Shown here: in pieces, positions 27,514-35,734 of the stretch
Layout of the letters: every line of letters starts with the position of its first letter
Position numbering within the stretch: position 1 is the first letter of the stretch
Source: Haloferula luteola
GTDB lineage: Bacteria > Verrucomicrobiota > Verrucomicrobiia > Verrucomicrobiales > Akkermansiaceae
Length of the DNA: 64,000 bases
Direction of reading: 5' to 3'
Assembly: GCF_014201715.1 (NCBI RefSeq)
Contig: NZ_JACHFD010000001.1
Location: 62,001 to 126,000 of the forward strand
Notes under the pieces: model-generated
Told to the model about the DNA's origin: nothing
Databases searched by the model: none
Seen by the model: the letters and a program-made list of their open reading frames with translations, nothing else
Position numbers and translations under genes: made by a program

Positions 27514-28304
27514 TGAATGCTTCATCTTCCAACGATTCGAACTCGCGTCCGTCTGCCATTTCGGTCGAAAACGTGGATTTTTGTTACGGCAAATCCCGTG
27601 CGTTGAAAGGGATCTCTCTTGAGGTCACCCGCAATGAGATCGTCGCATTTATCGGCCCCTCAGGCTGCGGGAAATCGACTTTGTTGCGCTGCTTCAACCG
27701 CATGAACGACCTCGTTCCTGGGGCTCGGGTGACCCAGGGCACGATCCACATCGAAGGGGTCGAGATCCATAGCCCTGAAGTCGATCCGGTTGAACTCCGT
27801 CGACGAGTGGGGATGGTCTTTCAGAAGAGCAACCCTTTCCCTAGGTCGATTTATGAAAATGTCGCCTATGGACCTCGCCTGGCGGGCACTTCAGAAAAGG
27901 GCGCGCTCGATAGTATCGTCGAAAAAGCGCTGCGGGGGGCTGCCCTTTGGGATGAGGTGAAAGACCGCCTCGGAGAAAGCGCCTTCGGGCTCTCCGGAGG
28001 ACAGCAGCAGCGACTCTGCATTGCCCGGACAATCGCGGTGAAGCCTGAGATTGTCCTGATGGACGAACCTTGCTCAGCGCTCGATCCCGTGGCTACAGCG
28101 AAGGTCGAGGAGCTGATTCTCGAACTAAAAAGGGAATTCACCATCGTGATCGTGACCCATAATATGCAGCAAGCGACACGGATTTCTGATCGGACTGCAT
28201 TCTTTTATCTCGGGGAATTGGTGGAATTCGACGAAACTGGGCGGATCTTTTCCAATCCCCGCCGCCAGGAAACTGAAGACTACGTTACTGGCCGCTTCGG
28301 CTAA
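27513..28304 (+). CDS. pstB: Phosphate ABC transporter ATP-binding protein, second copy
   Basis: 263 residues from the ATG at 27513, overlapping the first pstB stop. All ATPase motifs are complete: Walker [21 protein letters not shown]-loop [20 protein letters not shown], signature [14 protein letters not shown], Walker [14 protein letters not shown] and the switch histidine in [10 protein letters not shown]. The two copies differ throughout, so this is not a recent duplication. They could form a PstB heterodimer. It is followed 16 bases later by phoU. Confidence 0.96.
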   Translation: MNASSSNDSNSRPSAISVENVDFCYGKSRALKGISLEVTRNEIVAFIGPSGCGKSTLLRCFNRMNDLVPGARVTQGTIHIEGVEIHSPEVDPVELRRRVGMVFQKSNPFPRSIYENVAYGPRLAGTSEKGALDSIVEKALRGAALWDEVKDRLGESAFGLSGGQQQRLCIARTIAVKPEIVLMDEPCSALDPVATAKVEELILELKREFTIVIVTHNMQQATRISDRTAFFYLGELVEFDETGRIFSNPRRQETEDYVTGRFG

Positions 28305-28320
28305 TCTCCCTCCTACTGCC

Positions 28321-29043
28321 ATGCCACCAAATCATCCGCACATCATCCGCGATTTCGACGAATCGATCCGCAAGCTTTCGGAAAGTGTCATTTCGATGGG
28401 AAATCAAAGCCGGTTGAACCTGCAGCGCGCTGTCGAAGCGTTGATCCAGCGGGACATCGATCGCTGCAAGGCTGTGATTGCTGATGATAGCGAGATCGAC
28501 GAAGCCGAGCGATCGGTCGACGCCATGGGCATGGATATTCTTCTGCGATTCCATCCGGTGGCTCGAGATCTCCGCCTGGTGATCAGTTCGATGAAAGCCG
28601 TCGCCAGCCTCGAGCGCATCTCCGACCACGCCGTCAACATCGCCAAACGCGCGAAAAAGATGTTGAGCCGAGAAGAAATTCGCGAGGTGAGGTTGATCGA
28701 ACCGATTTACCTCATGGCAGACGAGTTGCTTCGAGACGCCTTGGCTTCCTTTGCTGACCGAGATTCAACGACGGGGCGGAATCTGGCCGTTCGGGATAAG
28801 GAGCTCGATCGCGCTCACAAACGGGTCGTCGCGACTCTCAGCCAACTTCTGGAAGAAGGAGGTGCCAATTCCGAAAGCTACCTCCATTTGATCCTTATCG
28901 TTCGTTCTTTGGAGCGGGTAGGGGACCTCGCCGTCAATGTGGGCGAAGACGCGGTCTTCCTCGATGCAGCTGAGGACATCCGCTATGCGCAGCGCCGCTA
29001 TGCGAGGGAAAGCGACGATCCGGACACGGATCCCGCGCCCTGA
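28321..29043 (+). CDS. phoU: Phosphate signalling protein PhoU
   Basis: 240 residues, all-helical, with two related three-helix bundles. The metal-binding motifs EIDEAERSVDAMGMDILLRF and LERISDHAVNIAKRAKKML in the first bundle, and LERVGDLAVNVGEDAVF in the second, match the E(D)xxxD signatures. PhoU ties Pst transport state to PhoR/PhoB signalling. No phoB or phoR is present in the window. It is the last gene of the pst operon. Confidence 0.94.
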   Translation: MPPNHPHIIRDFDESIRKLSESVISMGNQSRLNLQRAVEALIQRDIDRCKAVIADDSEIDEAERSVDAMGMDILLRFHPVARDLRLVISSMKAVASLERISDHAVNIAKRAKKMLSREEIREVRLIEPIYLMADELLRDALASFADRDSTTGRNLAVRDKELDRAHKRVVATLSQLLEEGGANSESYLHLILIVRSLERVGDLAVNVGEDAVFLDAAEDIRYAQRRYARESDDPDTDPAP

Positions 29044-29112
29044 CCCGTATCCGGAGACGGGGAAAGGGAGATCCTCCGCCCTTCACCCTTCTTCTCCTTG
29101 CTGAGAAAATCA

Positions 29113-29144
29113 ACAGCCCGGAACCCATCGAGGGTCCGGGCTGT
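29113..29144 (-). terminator. Hairpin terminator, convergent intergenic region
   Basis: A perfect 10-base stem (29113-29122 with 29135-29144) lies between the convergent phoU and the large secreted-protein gene. A T-rich tract (TTGATTTTCTC) follows on the minus strand, so it fits the minus-strand gene best, though it could serve both. Confidence 0.65.
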
Positions 29145-29191
29145 GGAGAATGGGAAGGGGCCTCTTGGACGGGAAACCGTCCGTCTTTGAA

Positions 29192-32100
29192 TCAATCGGG
29201 CAGGGAGTATCGAGTACCGTCGATAACCAGGTCTTCAGCACCCAAATGGACGTCACCACGGAGGATTCCGGTATTTCCACCGGTGAGATCCGAGTCCATG
29301 GCAGTCCCCATGAGGGAATAGGGTGCTTCGCCCGTCGATTGTGCCAGCTCGACGTGCAGTCCAAGATCGTCCAGATCGAGCATTCCATAGGAATTCTGGC
29401 CCGCGAAAGCGAATGCCAGCGCAGGGGCCTTGCCCTTGGAGACCTGAATTCCAAAGCTCTGATCGATGGTGAACGAGTCTCCAGCAACGTGTGCTTCATC
29501 AACGTCCACATCGAGATGGATGTTCTTCTTGTAGGTCAGCGGTTTGATCTTCTTAGAAACGTCCAGCTCGACTCCACCCGCACGGATGAGCCAGCGGGAC
29601 TTCTTGCCGTCAGCCGTGACCTGATACCAAAGCTGGCCGTTGCTTATTGGTGATTTCGCCACGGTGCTGATCCACTCGCACAATTGCGCCGTGTCGACGG
29701 GGACATCCTGGCGGGTCCCTTCGCTGTCAGCGTAACGGAGACCGAGGTCAAAATCGAGTTGGCGTTCGATGACCACCGTCTTGCCACTTGGCAGGGCCGT
29801 CTCTGCGCCGAGATCCACATTCCCGTAGAGGATTCCCATTTCGGTTCCCGTAAGAGCAGGATCGAGGAGAGAACCCATCAGGGTGTAGGGCATTTCCGTC
29901 GAGGTCGCTCCAGCAAGGTCGACGGGCAATCCAGTCGTTGACTCGGTAGCGCGCTGGAAGGTGCTGGTCCCATTGAAAATCAAGGTCAATGCGGGTTGCG
30001 TCTTCGCTCCCGTCACCACGAGTCCAAAGATTTCGTCGGCATCAAAGCTGGCGCCATCGACGTGAGGATCCACCACTTCAGTGTTCAAGGTGGCAGGTTT
30101 GGACCCCTTGAGAACGCCCATATACTTCGTCACATCCAACACGGCGGACTCTTGGCGCAACAGCCACAGCTGGCTGGTTCCGTCGAGGGATGTGCGCATC
30201 CAAAGCGTCGCATCGGTCATGGGCTGACCTGCCACAGTGCTCACCCATTGGGCAAACTGAGCGGTATCGATTGCCAAATCTTGTGCGGAACCCGTCGCAT
30301 CAAGCGTCCGAAGGGTTAGGTCCAAAGTGACTTCCCGTTCGATGTAGGCATTGGGAGCCGATTTTTTGTTCTTCGGATCGGTACCAAGGGCGATTTCCTG
30401 GGCATCCGTGAAGCCGTCCTTGTCGGTGTCGGCCATATCGGGGCGCGTTCCGTAGATTTTGACTTCGTCGCTATCGGAAATGCCATCGCCATCGGTATCT
30501 GGGTTGTAGGGATCGGCCTTATACTTCCGTTCCTCACTGTCGAGCAATCCGTCTTCATCGCTGTCACCATCCAGAGTCATCTTGAAGGTGAGGTTCTTGG
30601 TCGCCACTTCGGCGGTGATCTCGGCACCGGAGGTCAGCGCATTCAGTTCGGCCGACAAGGTATGGGTGGTATTGGATTTCACCCACAAGACCTCCTTCGC
30701 TTTGCCTTTGGTCAGCGTCACCTCAACGGGGGAACCGTCGAAATTCAAAATCGCCGTGTCCGAGTCCGCCGTGATGCCCTTGGCAAGGGCGAGATTGACG
30801 GTGATCGAGACCGGCTTGCTCAGTTTATCCAAAGGATCCGTGCCGGCTTCAATTTCAGCACCATCGGCGGCTTTATCCCCGTCGGTGTCCTTCTTTTTAG
30901 GATGGGTGAAGTAGACCCGAACTTCTTCATAGTCGGTCAACCCGTCCTTGTCCGTATCTGCCTTGTCCGCACGAGTTCCCAAGGCAACTTCCTCACTGTC
31001 GAGCAGCCCGTCCCCATCGGTATCGCCATCGAGTGCGAAGGTATAGGAGACAGGACCGTCAACCGTGAGCATCTCCGTGCGCTGCCCGTCCCAGGTGTCG
31101 AGCGATGCCGTGATCGCATACGTGGCACCCTTGAGAAGATACATGGTGCGAGCCGTCGCTCCGCTGATCAAATTCACCACCATGCCGGTCGGTGCTTCGT
31201 CGCCCTCTGCCAGGACCTGCGCTAAAGGATCTTTTTTCCCGAGCTTCAATCCGCTCTCCAATTCGACCCGCACAATCACCGGCACGGGGTAACGCACTTC
31301 CGTCGGGGTCTCTCCAGCCAACAGGCTTTTGATTCCGCTGACCACCCACCCGCGGCTCACACCGGCGCCATCGATGCTTTGACCGACGATGGTATCGCCA
31401 TCGTCCGAAATGCCCGTAGCCTCATAGAAGAACCAACTCGGAAGGGTCATCCCAGCACCTTCGAGAAGCGTGCGAAGGGATTGCAGTCCGTGCGTTTCAT
31501 CCCATACGGCAGCCTCCCGGCCGTTCGCCGAGACGCCGTATCCCACGGCGATTGTGCCATCGGCATTGACGTCGTTGAGGGAGCTGTTGGTGCTTCCCCC
31601 AGCGAGGTCTCCTATCGAGACCGGACCCTCATCGGTGAAAATGAGACCTACGGTTCCGGCAGAGGTTGTTCCAAGCCCCACAATGGTGCTGCCATCGGCA
31701 GAAATGGCGTTGGCGGAGGAACCCATGCCGCCACCATCAACGTCACCCAAAGCCACCATTCCACCCGCAGACGTCCATTTGAAGGCAAGGGTCCCATTCT
31801 GAGAACTGGTGTTACCGACAACAATTGATCCATCACCCGAAACTCCCGTCGCCACGGATGAGAGATTTGCCGTGTCAATGGACAGAGCACCCAAGTTCAC
31901 CATGCCAGTCGCACTGGTCCAGCGGAAGGCTCGCGTGCCATTGGAAGAAGAGGACACGCCCACCACCACCGAACCATCACTTGAAATCGCTCGACCGGTG
32001 GACGCGGTGATCGAAGTCGTCGAAATCAGGCCCAGATTGGTAAAAGTGCCGCTATCGGACCAGAGCACAGCCCGTGTCCCCGCGTTCGGAGTGCCTGAGC

Positions 32101-32395
32101 CCGTCCCTTTGCTGCCATCCGAAGACAACGCATAGAGAGATGAATCAACTGGCGATCCCGAGAGATCTCCCAATTGAGCAAATCCTTCAGACAATTTCCA
32201 TCGAAATGCTTCTTCGCCACTTTGCGTCGGGGCCGTTCCACAAATCCATTGTCCATCCCCCGAGACCCCAAAAACCGTCGAGCCCTTCGCTGTGTCGGCG
32301 GGACCCGTGATGACATTGAGAATCAGCGGACTGGGATCGGCCATCGCCGGAAAAACCACACCCGCTGCAAGGCAGGCCGTCAGGGAAAACTTCAT
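29192..32395 (-). CDS. Secreted HAF-repeat protein with calcium-type (thrombospondin-3-like) repeats and duplicated C-terminal module
   Basis: 1067 residues. A signal peptide (FSLTACLAAGVVFPAMA) leads into about 320 residues of HAF-type repeats of the form SxDGSxVVGxSxxxxGxxAFRW, as in the family of probable extracellular repeat proteins. The middle (about 450-660) has DTDGDGLLDSEE- and DTDKDGLTDYEE-like calcium-binding repeats. The end (about 690-1060) has two copies of a 170-residue module, each opening with DLxLRxxDxxGxxQDxxxDTAQ and closing with a LMGSxxDxxLTGxxxGIL motif. It is probably a surface or extracellular protein. The function is unknown, perhaps adhesion. Confidence 0.75.
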   Translation of the reverse strand: MKFSLTACLAAGVVFPAMADPSPLILNVITGPADTAKGSTVFGVSGDGQWICGTAPTQSGEEAFRWKLSEGFAQLGDLSGSPVDSSLYALSSDGSKGTGSGTPNAGTRAVLWSDSGTFTNLGLISTTSITASTGRAISSDGSVVVGVSSSSNGTRAFRWTSATGMVNLGALSIDTANLSSVATGVSGDGSIVVGNTSSQNGTLAFKWTSAGGMVALGDVDGGGMGSSANAISADGSTIVGLGTTSAGTVGLIFTDEGPVSIGDLAGGSTNSSLNDVNADGTIAVGYGVSANGREAAVWDETHGLQSLRTLLEGAGMTLPSWFFYEATGISDDGDTIVGQSIDGAGVSRGWVVSGIKSLLAGETPTEVRYPVPVIVRVELESGLKLGKKDPLAQVLAEGDEAPTGMVVNLISGATARTMYLLKGATYAITASLDTWDGQRTEMLTVDGPVSYTFALDGDTDGDGLLDSEEVALGTRADKADTDKDGLTDYEEVRVYFTHPKKKDTDGDKAADGAEIEAGTDPLDKLSKPVSITVNLALAKGITADSDTAILNFDGSPVEVTLTKGKAKEVLWVKSNTTHTLSAELNALTSGAEITAEVATKNLTFKMTLDGDSDEDGLLDSEERKYKADPYNPDTDGDGISDSDEVKIYGTRPDMADTDKDGFTDAQEIALGTDPKNKKSAPNAYIEREVTLDLTLRTLDATGSAQDLAIDTAQFAQWVSTVAGQPMTDATLWMRTSLDGTSQLWLLRQESAVLDVTKYMGVLKGSKPATLNTEVVDPHVDGASFDADEIFGLVVTGAKTQPALTLIFNGTSTFQRATESTTGLPVDLAGATSTEMPYTLMGSLLDPALTGTEMGILYGNVDLGAETALPSGKTVVIERQLDFDLGLRYADSEGTRQDVPVDTAQLCEWISTVAKSPISNGQLWYQVTADGKKSRWLIRAGGVELDVSKKIKPLTYKKNIHLDVDVDEAHVAGDSFTIDQSFGIQVSKGKAPALAFAFAGQNSYGMLDLDDLGLHVELAQSTGEAPYSLMGTAMDSDLTGGNTGILRGDVHLGAEDLVIDGTRYSLPD

Positions 32396-32579
32396 ATCAA
32401 AAACGTTCAGGGTTTGGGGAGAATGAGAGAAAAGCGAAGAGGAAATTCATTCATGAAATGACTTTCTTCCACCCGTTTCATGAGAGAGAAGATGGGGGAG
32501 AATCGAGAAAAAAGTACCCCCGGACGAGGCAAAAAACCGCCACGGAAACCCACCTCAAGGCTGAAAGTCGCGGGTCGGA

Positions 32580-33128
32580 TCAATCCAATTCGAGGCGATA
32601 TCGACGCACCGAGGGGTCGACCTTCTGGGACCACGCATCAATGCCACCGGCCATCGCGAACGTCTTTTTCAGACCATGCCCGCGAAACCAGGAACAATGA
32701 TCCAGAACGTGCCGTCCGAGGTGATCATAGAGCACGATGCTTTTCTCTGGATCACCGGCAAACAAAGCCTGCTGCAATTCCTGGGTCATGAACTCCGCCT
32801 CCTCAATCCGCACCGCTTCGAATTCCTCTCGAGTGCGTGTATCAATCACCAAGACGGACTCTCCTGCGTCCAATTGGGCACGGACCTCCTCTGGAGAAAT
32901 TTGCATGGCCTGGTCATGCAAATCGGCCGCGAGCAACTGGGCCAACATTTCCGCGGGATCCATCCCTCCGGACCGCGCTGCCAATTCCGCTAAAGTCTCC
33001 GAATCCGAGAATCCACAGCTTTGGCATCCACCGAGGTGGTAGTGGGAAAACAAGGCACGGCGGGCTCCGGGAAGCTTCTCCATGATGGCAGACATCGGAG
33101 ATTCGGGGCTCAAGTCAGTCGGATTCAT
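32580..33128 (-). CDS. DUF1858-like plus rhodanese-like protein lacking the catalytic cysteine
   Basis: 182 residues. The N-terminal 65 residues (MSAIMEKLPGARRALFSHYH, with GGCQSCGFS) resemble the small CxxC helical domain DUF1858, often linked to redox proteins. The C-terminal rhodanese domain has VLVIDTRTREEFEAVRIEEA and AMAGGIDAWSQ, but the active-site loop reads VLYDHLGRHVLD: aspartate replaces the persulfide cysteine. A later cysteine (LDHCSWF) is not in the loop position. It is probably non-catalytic, in the cytosol. It is divergent from pssA. Confidence 0.78.
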   Translation of the reverse strand: MNPTDLSPESPMSAIMEKLPGARRALFSHYHLGGCQSCGFSDSETLAELAARSGGMDPAEMLAQLLAADLHDQAMQISPEEVRAQLDAGESVLVIDTRTREEFEAVRIEEAEFMTQELQQALFAGDPEKSIVLYDHLGRHVLDHCSWFRGHGLKKTFAMAGGIDAWSQKVDPSVRRYRLELD

Positions 33129-33200
33129 GCCGCAAGCTAATCACCTCATCCGGAAATTTCCACTGTCACCCCACCCGACCTTGAGGCAGGCTGCAGGCAG

Positions 33201-34046
33201 ATGTCGACATCCCGGGACGAGCCGAAAATCTACCTTCTTCCGAATCTGATGACTGCAGGCAACCTCGCCTGCGGTTTCTTTGCGGTCCTCTCCATCTTCC
33301 AAGGAATTCTGGTCGCTACCAGCAAAGAGTCGGGTTACGACTTCTCACTTGCCCAGCCATTTTACGAACGGGCCATCATGCTGATCTTCGGATCGTGCAT
33401 CTTCGACCTACTCGATGGACGTCTCGCTCGCCTTGGAGGGCAAGAATCTCCGTTCGGACGTGAGTTCGACTCTCTGGCCGACGTCATCAGCTTTGGCATG
33501 GCTCCCTCGCTGCTCATGGCCAAAGCCGTGCTTTTCCCTCTCGATCGAATCATCGATGGCCTCGGGTGGGTGCTCGCTTGCATCTACGTCCTCTGCGGTG
33601 CCGTCCGCTTGGCACGGTTCAATTGCATCGCGGCTTCGACTCACCACAATCCGTCGGACACAGACTTTCGCGGAATTCCGATTCCCATGGCCGCGGGATT
33701 CATTTCCTCTCTGACCTTCCTCATCATCTACCTCAACGAGACCGATCGAGACCTCGGAACTTGGAAGTTCGTCCTTGCCGGAACCATGCTCGGACTCTCG
33801 ATCTTGATGATCAGCAACGTCCGCTACCCGAGCTTCAAGAAGTTGGACTGGAGGACGCGGGGCACTCCCATGGTGATCGTCGGAGCAGCGATCCTTTTGG
33901 TGATCACGGTGCGATATCGCTACGTGATGCCTGTCATCCTCTTCAGCCTCTACCTCATCTATGGTTTGGCGATTCGACCATTTCTCCCTCGGAGGGTGGT
34001 CAGTGAGATCGAGGACGAGCAGGAGCCCGATGACGACCTCGACTAA
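33201..34046 (+). CDS. pssA: CDP-diacylglycerol-serine O-phosphatidyltransferase
   Basis: 281 residues with about eight membrane helices. The CDP-alcohol phosphotransferase motif DG-x2-AR-x8-G-x3-D-x3-D is exact: DLLDGRLARLGGQESPFGREFDSLADVISFG. It catalyses CDP-diacylglycerol plus serine to phosphatidylserine, the first step to phosphatidylethanolamine, in the inner membrane. The N-terminal IYLLPNLMTAGNLACGFFA matches PssA type II. The C-terminus is an acidic tail (EIEDEQEPDDD). Confidence 0.93.
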   Translation: MSTSRDEPKIYLLPNLMTAGNLACGFFAVLSIFQGILVATSKESGYDFSLAQPFYERAIMLIFGSCIFDLLDGRLARLGGQESPFGREFDSLADVISFGMAPSLLMAKAVLFPLDRIIDGLGWVLACIYVLCGAVRLARFNCIAASTHHNPSDTDFRGIPIPMAAGFISSLTFLIIYLNETDRDLGTWKFVLAGTMLGLSILMISNVRYPSFKKLDWRTRGTPMVIVGAAILLVITVRYRYVMPVILFSLYLIYGLAIRPFLPRRVVSEIEDEQEPDDDLD

Positions 34047-34095
34047 TTTCAAAAAGTTTTTGCTTAATATTTGCTAAGCATTTAAAACGGACTCC

Positions 34096-34701
34096 GTGAA
34101 GAGCCCGTCCTTCTTCCTGCGAATCCTTCTCTTCGTCGGCCTATGGCTGACATTGACGTCATTCTCCACCGCCGCTCGATTCTCGACGGTGGTCATCGAT
34201 GCCGGGCATGGAGGCAAGGACAAGGGAGCCCTGTGGGGCGGCATCCGGGAGTCCACTCTCAATCTGAAGGTGGCCAAGGAGCTCGAAGGTCGCCTTAAAA
34301 AGCGGGGGATTCGTACCGTGATGACCCGACGCTCGGATGTTTTCATCTCGCTGAGGAGTCGAGCGAATGTGGCCAATCGCTATCGTGATGCAGTCTTCGT
34401 AAGCATCCATTTCAATGCCTCCCACAACCGCGGGATCAAAGGCACGGAAACCTACTATTGGGGCAATCAGGGACGCATCCTCGCCGGAGCCATTCAAAGA
34501 CGCCTCCCGGCCCGCCTCAAGACATCAAACCGCGGGATCCACCGTCGCGGCCTCGCTGTTTTGCTTCACACTCGATGCCCGGCAGTTCTTGTCGAATGTG
34601 GTTTCATGAGCAACTCCCGGGAACGAGGTCGCTGCGCCACCGCCTGGTACCAACAAACGGCTGCAGGCGCGATTTATGATGCGCTGATGGCCTATCGTTG
34701 A
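34096..34701 (+). CDS. N-acetylmuramoyl-L-alanine amidase (Amidase_3)
   Basis: 201 residues from a GTG at 34096, with a signal peptide (FFLRILLFVGLWLTLTSFST). Zinc ligands are visible: H in VVIDAGHGGKDKG, E in IRESTLN and H in FVSIHFNASHN. The catalytic glutamate is in AVLVECGFMSN. It cleaves the amide between MurNAc and the stem peptide, in the periplasm during cell separation or recycling. It is shorter than most AmiC proteins and has no AMIN targeting domain. It begins 49 bases after pssA. Confidence 0.9.
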   Translation: MKSPSFFLRILLFVGLWLTLTSFSTAARFSTVVIDAGHGGKDKGALWGGIRESTLNLKVAKELEGRLKKRGIRTVMTRRSDVFISLRSRANVANRYRDAVFVSIHFNASHNRGIKGTETYYWGNQGRILAGAIQRRLPARLKTSNRGIHRRGLAVLLHTRCPAVLVECGFMSNSRERGRCATAWYQQTAAGAIYDALMAYR

Positions 34702-34797
34702 GATCCCTCCCTCAAATGCGACGGGGTTCTGGAGAGATTTGCCCTAGACGCCGACTCGCTACTTGTCAGGAGCGACGGTGGGGCCGATGGGAGGGGG

Positions 34798-35637
34798 GTG
34801 AATGAGGACCGCTCGACCCAGCACTGGATGCCAATCGCCCTCGTGGGATTCCCATTGGGGCTGGTGATTTTCACAGGCCTTGCCTGGTGGAAATGGCATG
34901 CCCGTGGCCCTGAGGTTGAGGAACTCCATGCTTTCACGCTTCCCATCACTCTTGAGGGGCTCGCGGCGGATCGACGAAAGATCGAAGAATTCGCCGCTCC
35001 TCGATATGCCGGAGATGTGCAAGCCGAGCAGGGGCTCAAAAGCATGGCGGCGATGATTGACGGCACTTTGGGGCCGGAAAATGCAGGATACCGCATGGAA
35101 CTCCTTCCCGGACCTGGGAATTCTGGGGAGAATTGGCCGATCATTATTGCTCACGCCGAAGCTCAGGATGGCTCGAAGCCGCCTCTCTGGATCGTCACTC
35201 CCTACGACACCGACCCCTCACGCCCGGACCACTCCGCAGTGGAAACAACCTTAGCGGTGGCGGGAGGCATGGCCGGACAGCAGTTCAAACGCTCGCTTTC
35301 ATTCGCGTTCCTTCCCCATGGCCAGCAGCTCGGGCCTCAGGCCGAAGAAACTCGGACGAAGTTGCAAAAGCGCATCGGTGAGAACGCCCGCGTGATGTGG
35401 ATCGAAGCGGTGTCTTGGCCGAGCCTGCTGGAAGGGTCCCGCCACAATCCCTCATTGAGTCAATGGCTCTCCAAAGAAGTGGGCCTGGTGGCCGGCGAAG
35501 CCACCGACTCGAGCTCATCATCCTCATGGATCGACTTCAAATTGACCCGGGGCTCGCAGGATGAAGACACCCCTGAAAACCGTTATCGGGCAGCTCTCAC
35601 CGTGGCGGATTTGATCCGATTTCTCGCCACGCAATAA
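34798..35637 (+). CDS. Membrane-anchored hypothetical protein, M28-peptidase-like without recognisable metal site
   Basis: 279 residues from a GTG at 34798. One N-terminal membrane helix (residues 12-27, PIALVGFPLGLVIFTGLAWW) anchors a periplasmic domain. The order of segments WIVTPYDTDPSRPDHS, SLSFAFLPHGQQLG and LTVADLIRFLATQ follows the Zn-aminopeptidase (M28) fold, but the HxD and EE metal ligands are not obvious. It could be a degenerate peptidase-like protein. No SD is visible, and the function is unknown. Confidence 0.65.
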   Translation: MNEDRSTQHWMPIALVGFPLGLVIFTGLAWWKWHARGPEVEELHAFTLPITLEGLAADRRKIEEFAAPRYAGDVQAEQGLKSMAAMIDGTLGPENAGYRMELLPGPGNSGENWPIIIAHAEAQDGSKPPLWIVTPYDTDPSRPDHSAVETTLAVAGGMAGQQFKRSLSFAFLPHGQQLGPQAEETRTKLQKRIGENARVMWIEAVSWPSLLEGSRHNPSLSQWLSKEVGLVAGEATDSSSSSSWIDFKLTRGSQDEDTPENRYRAALTVADLIRFLATQ

Positions 35638-35650
35638 AGCAAGGCGACGG

Positions 35651-35687
35651 AAAAAAGCTCCCGCCGCCGTTGAGCGATCGGGAGCTT
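35651..35687 (-). terminator. Terminator of gltB
   Basis: Stem AAGCTCCCG (35655-35663) with CGGGAGCTT (35679-35687), followed on the minus strand by a T run from 35656 to 35651. It lies about 50 bases past the gltB stop. Confidence 0.8.
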
Positions 35688-35734
35688 GTGAAGAAAGTGG
35701 GCAGGTTCAACTCACCTCGCCCTAAAAGAAGCGC

